Shown here one piece after another: positions 12,606 through 21,890 of a stretch of DNA of 64,000 nt; position 1 is the stretch's first letter; the number at the start of each line of letters is the position of its first letter. This DNA comes from Torymus aiolomorphi. Taxonomy: Eukaryota; Arthropoda; Insecta; Hymenoptera; Torymidae. Position numbers and translations under genes: made by a program. Location: the NCBI GenBank assembly GCA_036365515.1, contig CM070873.1:180124104-180188103 (forward strand). The letters run 5' to 3'. The notes beneath the pieces are model-generated. The model was not told the origin of the DNA, did no database searches, and saw nothing but the letters and a program-made list of their open reading frames with translations.

Positions 12606-13275
12606 ATGGATTCACGGTGGAAATATCCTTGGACATCTATAGTTTGCGGTCCCACATCATGTGGGAAAACCGTGTTTTTAATAACTTTTTAAAACATATA
12701 GATAGTATGAGTAACGTGCACTTTGATCGAATAATAGTTTACTATTCCGAATGGCAATCAAGGTACAAAGAACTGGGTAATGATATCGAATTTCATGAGG
12801 GTTAACCCAAAAATTTAAACTTTGTCGACGACCCCTGGCTAAAATTGATAATTAAGGACGACTTGATGCATGACTCTTTGGATGGTGTTATTGCCAATCT
12901 TTTTACCAAGGGCAGTCATCATAATAATTTAACGTAATATTCATCACGCAAAATCTTTTCCACAATGGCCAACGTGAAATCTCGTTAAATTCTAATTATA
13001 TAGTTATTTTCAAAAACCCTAGGGATAAATCTCAGATTCAGTATCTAGCTCGCCAAGTGTGTCGTGAAAATCCACAATTTCTACAAGAGACTTATCTTGA
13101 TGCAACTAAACATGCACACTCCTATTTATTACTTGACTTACATCAAGATACACCTGATAATTGTCGTTTTCGTAGTAATATATTTCCGTATGATAAATAT
13201 CACTATGTTTATGTTTCCAAGAAATCTATAAAAGGTAGCGAACTTGGAAACAATATACCGGTCATACGTTTGTAA
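12606..13275 (+). pseudogene. Polinton packaging ATPase (A32/FtsK-HerA type), broken
   Basis: The family consists of P-loop ATPases that pump DNA into capsids. From ATG 12606 the Walker A motif GPTSCGKT lies at 12648-12671, after a short KYPW-containing start typical of these proteins. The frame stops near 12690 and the gene continues in a neighbouring frame. A Walker B-like segment, LIIKDDLMHD, is near 12850. A C-terminal portion runs 13057-13275 with a Tyr-rich end. At least two shifts or stops are present. The size of about 220 codons agrees with Polinton ATPases. The TAA at 13273 overlaps the next ATG. Confidence 0.82.
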
Positions 13276-13620
13276 TGGATTCGAGTAGCCGCAAGCGTCT
13301 TGGACAAAAAAATTTAAATACTTTAAAATCTGTGCTTCATTTCGATAAAAATCAACGACGTGTTTTATTAGTGAAGCAGATAAAAAGCTTGTTATTCTCA
13401 TTTGCGAATGTTGTTTAAATATTTGACGTGGTATCGTGCCTTCGAACAAAAATTATAAAAATAAATTGAAAAAGTACGTTTTATTTTTAAGAAAATTAAC
13501 TGATTCTTCGCAAAGTTTGAAAAATAACAAGAAGTTGATTATCAAATACCAAACTTGTTTACCACTCATCTTGGCACCTACGATGAAATTATGGAGCATG
13601 CAAGAAAAATGATTTTGATC
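13275..13620 (+). pseudogene. Small conserved Polinton ORF, broken
   Basis: An ATG overlapping the ATPase stop opens a 47-codon frame. A neighbouring frame then carries CECCLNI, a stop, and a basic stretch containing KLTDSSQSLKNNKKL, followed by LPLILAPT. I recognise this from small ORFs that accompany Polinton integrase and capsid genes, where a basic segment is followed by a short hydrophobic one. Role unknown. At least two lesions. Confidence 0.5.
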
Positions 13621-14183
13621 CCTGAAGAAAGTATAAACAATTCCGCTTATCAAGTGAAAAATTGGCTACCATGTAAACACCGGGTACACTTACATCGCGG
13701 CTAGACAAAGAAATGAGCGAAATTATAAATTCGACCTCAATTCAAGATGATCGTGAAAATTATGCAATGTACCAACAAGCATTGGACCGTTTTATGTATT
13801 ATAAAAAAAATGATACAAACAAGTTTCAAGCGAGTAGTGTAAATACCCCCGGAGATACCAATGAAGGAGGCAGAGTAAATGTTGACGAAGATACCAATGA
13901 AGAAGACAGCAATGAGAGTATAATAAACTATGTACCACCAACGTTTCAATTTAAAGCAAAACAGTTATTACAACATTTGCATGATTTTGGTGATGTCACA
14001 TGGGATGTTCGTGGTAAGATTACCATAGATGACAGTATCGTCAAAGGTGGAAACATAGTAGACTTGATTAACGATACTGTAAGAAACAGAAAACAGCCGT
14101 TGTCAAATGGTTATGGACAGTTTGCCCAAGCACTTCGTAAAGCAAATATACCACGAGAATTTATTGTTAACAATAAAATTTGA
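13590..14183 (+). pseudogene. Conserved Polinton-associated protein, function unknown
   Basis: A short leader with MEHARKMILIPEE at 13590 is followed, after a shift, by a 156-codon frame (13713-14183). That frame contains TSRLDKEMSEI just upstream of its ATG, then YQQALDRFMYY, an acidic low-complexity middle and a C-terminal segment beginning QLLQHLHDFGDVTWD. This arrangement is familiar from uncharacterised Polinton/adintovirus-like proteins in arthropod genomes. It precedes the PLA2-like ORF, as expected for a virion-associated cluster. Function not known to me. Confidence 0.6.
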
Positions 14184-14346
14184 AAGCTTGTTTCTTCACA
14201 ATCTGTCAGCAGTGAGGAAGAAGCTCAACAGTCTGATAGCGAAGAAACAATGAAAAACCATCCGATAAACCGACTCCAAGAAAGTTGAGAAAAAGATTAC
14301 GTCCCGAAGAAACACCTAGGCACGTTACAAAAGTTCGTATTCTTCC

Positions 14347-14694
14347 ATGGGATCACCTGGAGTAAACATTGAAGAAGATTTGATCACACACCTAGAATCA
14401 AGTCTTGTAGATAATTTAATCCATCTTTTACCTTTTGAAATACATACTCCGGGGTACCATTTTTGTGGACCTGGTACGCGTCTAAACAAAAGATTAGCGA
14501 AAAGTGAGAAAGGTGTCAACCCACTTGACGATTATTGTCGTGAACATGATATAGCATATGCAAACAGTGGTGGTGATTGTAGCAAAGCTGATTGTTTGCT
14601 GGCCAAGCGTGCTTTTGCGCGTTTGTTGTCTGAAACAGCTACAACTACTACAACTAACGAGAGAAGTGTGGCTTGGTCACAACTTGTTGTATGA
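14347..14694 (+). pseudogene. PLA2-like protein of the Polinton block
   Basis: An open frame of 115 codons with the signatures of a parvovirus-type phospholipase A2: a calcium-loop-like YHFCGPGTRL followed by the catalytic DDYCREHDIAY (His-Asp pair), then GGDCSKADC with further cysteines. In Polinton and adintovirus relatives such a domain is thought to help virions cross membranes. The upstream 14184-14340 segment is Ser/Glu-rich and broken, so the original protein was longer. The catalytic residues look present, but the reading frame before them is lost. Confidence 0.75.
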
Positions 14695-14819
14695 TTAGTA
14701 AAATAACTTTTGACAAGTTGTCTTTGTACATTAAAAAAATAATTAAAAAAAAACGTAAAAAAGAAACTCAAAAATTTTAAGAATAAGATAAATGGAAAGA
14801 ACGTTAAATAAATAATTTT

Positions 14820-15849
14820 TTTTATCGGCCACCGAAATTACCAGTCTATGCCGGTGCATACAACCTTTTAAAAACAGTTGGTAAAAAGCATGATCGTAAA
14901 AAAATTATCAAATGGCTTGAAAGTCAGGATGCTTATACTCTACATAAACCTATACGTCGTCGTTTCCCACATAGGACTTATGACGTTCGTAACCCTTTTG
15001 ATGTGTGAGAAGGAGATCTCGCTGATTTACGATCATTAAAAACCTATAACGATCTACTTGTGGTTATAGACGTTTTATCAAAATTAGCATGGGTTGAGCC
15101 AATTCTTAACAAAACATCGGAAAGTGTCGCTACAGCTTTTGAACGTATTTTGACAGTGTAAAGGACAGCGCCCTATGCTTTTTCAAACTGATAAAGGTAA
15201 AGAATTTCTCGGTAAGGAGATGCAACAAATTTTGAAAAAGAATAGTATAAATTACCGTGTGGTTAGAAATCCTGATATTAAAGCGGCTGTGGTGGAAAGG
15301 ATTAATAGAACATTGAAGGGTCGATTATGGAGATATTTTACTCACACAAACACGTATAGATATATTGATATTTTACAAAAAATTGTTAATGCTTACAATA
15401 GTTCTTAGGATTCTGGTACTAAAATGGTTCCTGTTAAAGTTAATTTGTACAATGCCACAAAAGCACACCAAAGCCTAGCCCAACGATACAATAAGACTCG
15501 TATCCGATATCCTACATACAAGGTGGGTGACTTGGTGCGTGTCAGTCGTGCCAAACTAGTGTTCAAGAAAGCATACGAAAGTGGTTGGATTTTGGAATTG
15601 TTCCGAAATATACGTATATCTACTGAGAGACAACCACCTGTTTATACTTTGGAAGATCTTGACGGTGAACCAATCGAAGGTTTTTTCTACAAAGAAGAAC
15701 TTTCCAGAGTACAAAAAGATTTGCATATCAAATCATTTCAAATAGATAAGATTATAAAAACTAAAGGTAAAGGAAAAAACAAAAAATATTTTGTAAGTTG
15801 GAAGGCTATCCCAATAAATTTAATTCCTGGGTTCCTGCAAACAATTTGA
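14820..15849 (+). pseudogene. Polinton integrase (DDE, C-terminal chromodomain), broken
   Basis: A retrovirus-like integrase that inserts the element DNA. Pieces occur in order: an N-terminal basic part with RRRFPHRTYDV; a core beginning GDLADL (first catalytic Asp) and VIDVLSKLAW; QTDKGKEF (second Asp, at about 15184); AAVVERINRTLKGRLWRY (catalytic Glu, at about 15290). A C-terminal region of 141 codons (15424-15849) ends with a chromodomain-like KIIKTKGKGKNKKYFVSWK. In-frame stops near 15008, 15160 and 15406 break it. The DDE residues themselves appear conserved. Confidence 0.85.
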
Positions 15850-15859
15850 AAAAGATATA

Positions 15860-16636
15860 ATGAGAGATCAATTTTATATCGTATTATCTAGTAACAACAG
15901 TGTGCATGTGTTTCCTGAAAACAAAACAACACATTTTACCACACAGTTACCTCAAAATATTTATTTACATGGTGAGTGGTCTGTAGCTCTTTGTGAGATT
16001 CAGATACCCCACACATTTCAGCATATTTCGATCGATAACTATGAAGGTATGGTTTGTGTAAAAACAATTGAGTCATTTTCATCAAATGAATTGAGACACG
16101 AATCAAGAGAAAAGAATATTGTTGCACACTTATTACCAGTAATCTATAAAGATATGGAAAATCTTTTAGAAGAAATAAATAATTTACCTAATATGAAAAA
16201 TCACTTACAATTCAAAATACAACGTGGAGTATTTATAGAAATTGAACGAATTTGTCAGGATACTTGTGACACAAATTTTCATAGTTTGATATTGTCTGAA
16301 AAACTCTTATGAAAAATTAAGGGTACAGTTATCGGTAGAAGACCTGCTAACCTTATTAGTGGTTTACCGTCAATAATAGGAGAGTATAGTGATATTCGTG
16401 AACCTTACATTACAGGTGATATACACACGCCTCTTTTACGTATTGTTCCTCTTAATATGAACGGATATAAATATGGTAGCATTGAGATTAAAAACTTTAC
16501 CACACCAATGTATATTCCAATGTTATCTACGTCGTTTCAATCGATCACAATAGATATAAAGGACCAAGATGGAAACCCTATAACATTCAATTACGGAACG
16601 TTGACAGTGACACTTCATTTTAAGAGAACCGCATAA
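15860..16636 (+). pseudogene. Polinton minor capsid (penton-like) candidate, one stop
   Basis: The frame begins MRDQFYIVLSSNN and includes LPQNIYLHGEWSVALCEI, a pattern typical of a conserved Polinton-associated family that I take to be the penton-like minor capsid protein. A single in-frame TGA at 16310 interrupts it. The same frame then runs to a TAA at 16634, giving about 258 codons. It starts 10 bases after the integrase stop, consistent with a compact gene cluster. Only one lesion was seen, so this is among the best preserved genes of the block. The capsid role is inferred from family context. Confidence 0.72.
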
Positions 16637-16658
16637 GATAGGGTATTTTGAACAACTT

Positions 16659-16955
16659 ATGATAACTGAAATATCCGCGATCCATTTGTTAATTATATTG
16701 CAATATATAACATCTACGCAAAAAGGAAAAGGTGTTGGAAGCTTTTTAAAAGGTGTCTATCGTAGTATTTTACCGCTTGTAAAAAAAGGTGGTAGGGCTA
16801 TAGGAAAAGCTGTTGGCAAAGAGGCTTTACGAACAGGTGTAAATATTTTAGGTGACATTACACATGAAAAATGTTTTAAAGAATCTTTTCGCAATAATAT
16901 ACGAGAATCAGGAAAGAATCTTAAAAGAAAAGCCGAAAAAAATTGGATAATATGA
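16659..16955 (+). CDS. Gly/Lys-rich core-like protein of the Polinton block
   Basis: An open frame of 98 codons. After a hydrophobic start it has GKGVGSFLKGVYRSILPLVKKGG and then AIGKAVGKEALRTGVNILGD, a glycine/lysine/alanine pattern seen in Polinton proteins compared with adenovirus core or membrane-lytic minor proteins. Its stop overlaps the next short basic frame (16953-17116, Lys/Arg-rich, beginning MISGSGYKTKRRARK). The original start is uncertain. It may sit closer to the Gly-rich segment, because the first 20 residues are not typical of the family. Possibly intact, but in a dead neighbourhood. Confidence 0.55.
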   Translation: MITEISAIHLLIILQYITSTQKGKGVGSFLKGVYRSILPLVKKGGRAIGKAVGKEALRTGVNILGDITHEKCFKESFRNNIRESGKNLKRKAEKNWII

Positions 16956-17153
16956 TAAGTGGTTCAGGATATAAAACTAAACGTCGGGCACGGAAACAAC
17001 AATCGACTATGAACTCTGATACAGTTAACGCGAAAAGTAGAAAACGTTCCAAAGTTAAGGCAAATAAAAAGTTTGGTAATAAAGAAAACCCTGTAAAAAT
17101 AAAAAGAAAACTTTGAAAGAAAAACGTACAGCACGAGATATTTTTGAAGAATA
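16953..17153 (+). pseudogene. Short basic ORF, possible core protein tail
   Basis: Begins ATGATAAGTGGTTCAGGATA, overlapping the previous stop. It encodes about 54 codons rich in Lys and Arg and closes at about 17116. The following bases in another frame read RTARDIFEE and then a stop just before the capsid ATG. A basic SGYK...ARDIF protein directly upstream of the major capsid gene is familiar in this element class. A DNA-condensing role is only an inference from charge. Confidence 0.5.
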
Positions 17154-18438
17154 ATGGCTTTTCTACATAGTGGCCTTAAATCTGAAGTGAATTTATCTAG
17201 TGTACCTCCTACTCAAACAACGATTGAAAATTCAAATTATGTTCAATGCAAGCCAATGTCTTCGCTAATTGAAGAATCGCCAATAGAGTTTTCTATACCG
17301 GGAACTAGTTAATATATTGACCTTGCACATACTCTGCTTAGTGTTCGTGTAACTATCGCACAATCAGTAACACCTCCTGAAACCATAGATAAAAATACCT
17401 TGAAAAATGTTGGTCCTGTAAATAATTTTATTTAATCAAGTTGAGGTGTTTTTTAATCAAAAACCTGTTTCCCCGCCCAACAACGTCTAAGCTTATCGAT
17501 CGTACATTGAAACTTTATTAAACTATGGGTCTGCAGCTAAAAAATCTCATCTCGCCAGTGCACTATGGTACACCGATACCCCTGGAAAAATGGATGCTGC
17601 AGATGACGAAAACGAAGATCTTACAAGTCGCCGAAACCTTATGGATGAGGAGAAAAACATAGATATGGTTGGGTATTTACATTGTGATGTTTTCAATCAA
17701 GACAAATTATTACTTAATGGTGTCGAAGTACGTGTGCGGCTCGTACGATCACGAGATAGTTTTTGTCTTATGGACCCGACAGAACTCTACACCGCTCGAC
17801 ACCGAAGCTACTCTCTTTGTACGTCGTGTCAGATTTAGTCCAAATATTATATTGGTTCACGTAAAAGCACTTTCGAACACAACAGATAAATATCCCCTCA
17901 CACGTGTAGAAGTAAAAGCTATTACAATGCATAGTGGTATTCATGGAGAAACACTGGATAATGTCATTTTAGAACAATTACCAAAAAGAATTATTGTTGG
18001 TTTGTAGAAAATAAAGCTTTTAACGGCGATAAGAGTCTCAATCCGTTTAACTTTAAAAATTTCAATATAAATTACTTGTGTCTCTACATTGATGTACCGT
18101 CTAAACCATTACAACCTGATTTTAAAACGAATAATATGTATGTTGATGCATATCATACTTTATTTTCTGGTACAGGTATACATTATTTAAATGAGGGTAA
18201 TTCAATTTCACGCGAAGCTTATGCCAATGGATATTGTCTTTTCGCTTTCGATTTAACACCTGATTTATCAGCAGATCAAGACACACATTGGAATCTAGTA
18301 AAACATGGTGGTGTAAGAATTGATGTGCATTTTGACGATCCGTTAGGCAGTACAGTAAATTGTATAATTTATGCTGAATATGAAAATATACTTGAGATTG
18401 ATTCGTCACGTCAAGTTCTCGTGGACTATAGTGGGTGA
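17154..18438 (+). pseudogene. Polinton major capsid protein candidate, broken
   Basis: The start MAFLHSGLKSEVNLSSVPPT and a downstream YIDLAHTLLSVRV are characteristic of the double-jelly-roll major capsid protein of Polintons (the widespread F54H12.2-like family). The frame stops at a TAA near 17310, inside the conserved GTS/YIDL segment. More shifts follow around 17434-17590, 17669-18007 and 18007-18076. The C-terminal 120 codons (18076-18438) are open and end with NCIIYAEYENILEID, the usual terminus. Overall length of about 430 codons fits the family. At least four lesions are present. Confidence 0.78.
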
Positions 18439-18832
18439 GATGTTGGGGGAAAGTAGTAGTTGGGATAAAGGTTAATGGTTAGGAAATGTTTCTGATGTGT
18501 CAGTCGTTGATCGGACGTTGATGTGTTCAAAACTATGAAGATGGATATCGTGGTAGATATACAGTGTGCCAAAGATTATAAGAACCGTGTGGTACCAAAA
18601 GAAGTAGCAGTTCTTTCATTAAATCAAAATTTCACAGGACATTGGATTGGTTCTCCGAATAGATAAATAACTGTACTATGTCAAGAGGCTAGAAAAGAAA
18701 ACGATTGGTTATCACGAAACCGTCACGGTTTGGACTGGTTTGATCAAGATGTTTCCGAAATAGTCTAGTTCAAAAACATAGAAGAAATTTCCAAGAGAGC
18801 AAACAATATTTATGTTCGTGGTGGTGAGAAAG
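18439..18832 (+). pseudogene. Conserved uncharacterised ORF, N-terminal half
   Basis: From about 18535 a frame beginning MKMDIVVDIQCAKDYKNR contains HWIGSPN and then NRHGLDWFDQD, separated by stops near 18663 and 18766. The HGLDW-type pattern recalls an uncharacterised arthropod family often found near Polinton genes, possibly of ribonuclease-H-like fold. I cannot confirm that. Continues into the 18832-19024 segment. Confidence 0.45.
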
Positions 18833-19024
18833 TGACGATTTTACGAAAGATCACCACACGATACATTATAAATTTAAAGTTTGAGGAAGATTGTCCACCA
18901 TTTCACAAACTTACAGCATCTGGTAATTACTGCATACAACATTCTTTAAAAACGTGGCTGAAAACACGCGGTAAAACTCAAGCTGCTAAAGAACTTATCT
19001 TTGCACCACCTATTAGCCTCTGCG
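18832..19024 (+). pseudogene. Conserved uncharacterised ORF, C-terminal half
   Basis: Continuation of the preceding ORF family. The open frame has FEEDCPPFHKLTASGNYC and HSLKTWLKTRGKTQAAKEL, with Cys/His residues that might bind metal. The following frame change leads straight into the protease-like segment, so this gene is the immediate upstream neighbour of the protease. Function unknown. Confidence 0.4.
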
Positions 19025-19205
19025 ACGAACAATATACAAATTCAACGGATTTTAACTCGAATTCCTACTCACGCTGCGGGGGCCTTTGCAGCAGATCAAA
19101 TTCCTCTGGTCTGGACGAGACCGACAGCTTTTATTTTCAACCCAAAGTCGCGATACACCTGGCTTGTATTGGGTAGCAATTTACGTCAATAATAATGGTA
19201 ATTAT
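19025..19205 (+). pseudogene. Adenovirus-type (Ulp1-like) protease stub of Polinton
   Basis: An N-terminal third only. It reads NNIQIQRILTRIP, then AAGAFAADQIP and FIFNPKSR, and after a shift GLYWVAIYVNNNG. Polinton proteases have a similar start, a G-V/A-F-x-x-D-x-L/I-P segment and a catalytic HWVA. Here the His position reads Tyr (TAT at about 19167). The rest of the enzyme, including the catalytic Cys, is missing. The sequence breaks where Penelope-related DNA begins near 19255. Clearly dead. Confidence 0.6.
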
Positions 19206-19284
19206 TAAATGACTCTAGTGATAGCCATAGATTAATTTGGATAATAAGACTCGGGTAGTGATAGTATCAACTTATTTATTCACT

Positions 19285-19360
19285 AAGATAAATAACGACG
19301 TTTCGGCCCGTACAGAACGACGTACGTTACAAGGCCCTCATCAGGTTCCAACTTCTAAAA
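19285..19360 (-). ncRNA. Hammerhead ribozyme motif in Penelope tail
   Basis: On the minus strand the conserved CTGATGA (19338-19344) and GAAAC (19300-19304) are joined by a stem II closed by GGCC and GGCC with a longer loop. Hammerhead motifs are known in Penelope-like elements. Helices I and III are short, so activity might need a dimer. Helix III was not tested computationally. Confidence 0.6.
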
Positions 19361-19659
19361 GTTAAGATACATGTAAATTCAAACAAATATTAAACAAAAA
19401 TCACGTATTATTACGAACTTACAGTTATTTCTACAAAAACAACTTTCGGCAGCACGCTAGCTGGTAGAGCGGTGAATACAAGCATCACTGTCGCGTTATA
19501 TTCTTATATATGTTTGGTTACATATGAGTGTGTATGTGAATAAACACAATACTTGCAGCTGTCTCGCCTTACGTATAAAATTAACGAACTACTATGCTTT
19601 CTAAACTTAATAGTCAAAATACTAAACATTATTATTAAGGAAATTTTTATAACAAAATT

Positions 19660-20103
19660 TTAAATTGTTTGTGCCATTCTATTAATATTATTCGCATTAA
19701 CATGAATATGTAGTATTTCAGAGAACAATCGCTTGAATTTATTATTTTCTGTGTCTAGTATTTTTACCTTATCAAAGTTAAAGGAGTGTGTTGTTTCATT
19801 AATATGTTCTATTAAAGCTGATTTCTCTCTAAAATGTTTACAGTCGCTTTCATGTTCCTTTACTTTAGTTTTGAGATGCCTGGAAGATTGGCCTATATAA
19901 CAAGCTTTGCAGTTACTTCAGTTTATTTTATAAACAATATTACATTTGTCTATGTGACACATTCGATCTTTTCTCAATTGAATAAATCTCGAGAATTTGT
20001 CAATGCATTTGAAAATTACATTAATATTATTTTTGTGAAAAATTCTCTTAATAATAGAGCCCATTACTATCCTACCCCTTCCAATAGAAAACTCTTCCAC
20101 CAT
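19660..20103 (-). pseudogene. Penelope GIY-YIG endonuclease, broken
   Basis: Reading leftward from 20103, a frame carries CNIVYKIN, a TGA stop, then CKACYIGQSSRHLKTKVKEH. The Y..K and CYIG motifs are the GIY-YIG-like signature of Penelope endonucleases. HINETTHSFNFDKVKILD follows, and the frame closes at 19660. GIY-YIG nucleases nick the target for RT priming in this retroelement class. One in-frame stop sits within the core. The fragment is similar to, but clearly diverged from, the copies at 23582 and 24118. Confidence 0.82.
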
Positions 20104-20115
20104 CAGTATGAATAG

Positions 20116-20150
20116 TATAAAAAGGGCGTCTAGCGCAGTCTATTCATTAG
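20116..20150 (+). promoter_or_regulatory. TATA promoter candidate for the 20188 ORF
   Basis: TATAAAAAGGG at 20116-20126 lies 64 bases before the ATG at 20188, with TCATTAG at about +28. The layout matches that at 12113 ahead of the paralogous fragment, which supports function in the ancestral element. Confidence 0.45.
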
Positions 20151-20187
20151 TTCACTCGATCACTCCTGCTGAAAATAATATACAAGA

Positions 20188-21015
20188 ATGGCTGGTCAAG
20201 GAAAGCATAAATATAAGACAATGGCTGGTCAAGGAAAGCATAAATATAAGACAATGTCTCGTCAACAAAGTGCTTCCAAATATTATTGTCACCAGCTGCT
20301 GCCGATGGTGTACGGACTAAACAAATCTTATACCAAGAAAATTACAATTGGTCTAGAAAATAAGAAAATTGGTGGTGAATTTCTACCTATCATCCGTATT
20401 AGTGGTGACGGCTTTGTTGGTATACCGTTTACTGTGTCTGACTGGCGTTTATTTGAAGAAAATTTTCCAATTATTGAAAAGTTCTTTGAAACTGAAGAGG
20501 GTGATATGCTGGATAAAAAGATAGCCTTTAGCCATTTTAGCATAAGACTTATTATGAGCTATGATGACAGGGCATTTGAACTTGTGGAAGAAGAAGAAGA
20601 TTCACAGACGTCAGATGATCAACCAACAACGAAGCAGTATCGACGTAGTTTAATATTTAAGAAAGTTTCATTTGATAGATTAAAAATATTAAAACATTGT
20701 ATATGTGTGAGAGTGAGATTTTTATTAGATGTAACATGTAACATAGAATATATTATTAATAAACTTTGTCATTATTTCAAAGAAAAATTGCAAGAATCAT
20801 AATCATCACAATATACGCATTTTTCTAAGAACGATTTATTAACTTATGCGGAAAAATTCGGTACGCCTGATTCTGATAAAGTTTATGATGAAATAATGAT
20901 TAAAAAAAATGATATACCAATATCAATATCCATTCATGATGTTATGTTTTTAATATATGAGCTTGTATCATTACATTTAGAAAATATTATATTTTTAATG
21001 AATAAAAAGATTTAA
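20188..21015 (+). pseudogene. Uncharacterised ORF, one in-frame stop
   Basis: From ATG 20188 the frame runs 204 codons to a TAA at 20800, then stays open in the same frame to 21015 (about 275 codons in all). The first 33 bases are tandemly duplicated (20188-20253), giving MAGQGKHKYKT twice and three alternative ATGs. The third (MSRQQSASKYY, 20254) is probably ancestral. The core contains MVYGLNKSYTKK, ISGDGFVGIPFTVSDW and a Glu-rich acidic loop (VEEEEDSQTSDD). No known domain was recognised. A paralogous fragment lies at 12224. The protein may bind nucleic acid, but that is a guess. Alternative: a lineage-specific gene of the Polinton. Confidence 0.55.
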
Positions 21016-21204
21016 ATGTATCAAACTTGTTTTCACTTACCTTTCACACTCCTATCCTAAAGAACCCCTTAGACTTCTTACAAATAGAATTCATTATTAT
21101 AAAGTTAAATATTATAAATTTAAATTATAAAGTTAAATTTTAAATCATAGTTAAATTTAAAATTTTAAAGTTAAATTTTAAATTATAGAGTTAAATTTTG
21201 AATA
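21016..21204. repeat. AT-rich degenerate repeats
   Basis: Multiple imperfect copies of AAGTTAAATTTTAAATTATA, some inverted, fill 21095-21200. No coding content. The mini-hairpin element inserts at the right edge. Confidence 0.7.
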
Positions 21205-21343
21205 TTGTGGCAGTATGGGGTAGACATAATAAACCCCCACCACCGCTGGTGGGAGGGGGTATTATACACCCCCTCCCCTCCCACCAATGGTGGGGGAATG
21301 GGTAGTGGTGGGGGTTTGTTGTCTCTACCCCATGGTGCCACAA
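21205..21343. mobile_element. 139-bp hairpin MITE-like element with TA duplication
   Basis: Ends TTGTGGCA and TGCCACAA are exact inverted repeats. The arms continue for about 40 bp (ATGGGGTAGA and AAACCCCCACCAC in both) with a GC-rich centre that forms further inverted CCACC/GGTGG stems. TA occurs on both sides (21203-21204 and 21344-21345), as in TA-inserting transposons such as Tc1/mariner. It has no coding capacity. The GC content contrasts with the AT-rich flanks. Confidence 0.7.
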
Positions 21344-21344
21344 T

Positions 21345-21890
21345 AACTACTCATGCTACATCCAGTAGTATGTTTCTACAAGAATCACGGAGGGGAGACT
21401 TGCCACAAGAACTTTGTAGTTCTATCTGATTGCACGACACATGACACTGCCGCAGTCTATGTCATGCAAAAGTTAGTTATTCTTGAGATCAAGAAAATAT
21501 ACCTAAATTTGAAAAGAATCATGTATTAAGTGATGGTGCGAAACAACATTACAAGAACAAGTATCAAATGTGCAATTTAATTCATCATGAAAAAGATTTT
21601 GCTGTTAAAGTCGATTGGCATTTTCATGCAACCGCGCATAGCAAAGGAGCTTGTGATGTCGTAGCAGCTATCGTAAAACGCGAAGCTACACGTGCCAGTC
21701 TGCAAACACAAGCACACGATGAAAAAGAGCATGGCAAGACTAAGAGGTTTCTTAAGAAAAGATTCTCTGAAGCACCTAAAGTGGATAAAATCTCTATTGG
21801 ATATACCTTCATAGTACTACCTGGAAAAATACTACAGATTTTGCAATATTCTGGTAGTAAAAAACATATCAATAACGTGCAATATTAATT
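21345..21890 (+). pseudogene. Second fragment of the DDE-like transposase family
   Basis: From about 21400 to 21840 the sequence matches the C-terminal half of the 50329 protein in several frames: VLSDGAKQHYKNKYQM at about 21527, then NLIHHEKDF and VDWHFHATAHSKGACD, then TKRFLKKRFSEAP. Compare DGAKQHFKN, LFHHEKDFG and EWHFCATAHGKSCYD in the better copy. The second Asp and the His-His-Glu segment survive, but the N-terminal half is missing and at least two shifts occur. The left limit coincides with the TA of the 21205 mini-element. Confidence 0.72.

Larger units (their letters stand above)
19255..20105 (-). mobile_element. Penelope-like element, 3' fragment
   Basis: The minus strand carries the C-terminal endonuclease of a Penelope-like retroelement (19660-20103), followed by a tail with a hammerhead-ribozyme motif at 19285-19360. 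There is no RT domain, so the copy is 5'-truncated. It lies between the Polinton protease stub and the promoter of the 20188 ORF, and probably removed or displaced the protease C-terminus. Confidence 0.8.
12205..21015 (+). mobile_element. Maverick/Polinton (adintovirus-like) gene block, degraded
   Basis: Successive plus-strand genes match the Maverick/Polinton set: packaging ATPase, small conserved ORFs, a PLA2-like domain, a chromodomain integrase, a single-jelly-roll-type capsid candidate, a basic core-like protein, a double-jelly-roll-type major capsid candidate and a cysteine-protease stub. All are broken. No protein-primed DNA polymerase B was found, nor terminal inverted repeats, so this is an incomplete copy. 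A Penelope fragment (19255-20105) cuts the right side. One uncharacterised ORF family lies at both edges of the block. This is a genomic relic, not a functional virus. Confidence 0.85.

Noticed and set aside
12606..21015. Stop-codon recoding as an explanation for the single stops in Polinton ORFs
   Set aside because: TAA, TGA and TAG all occur as interruptions, together with frameshifts. Ordinary decay explains this better.
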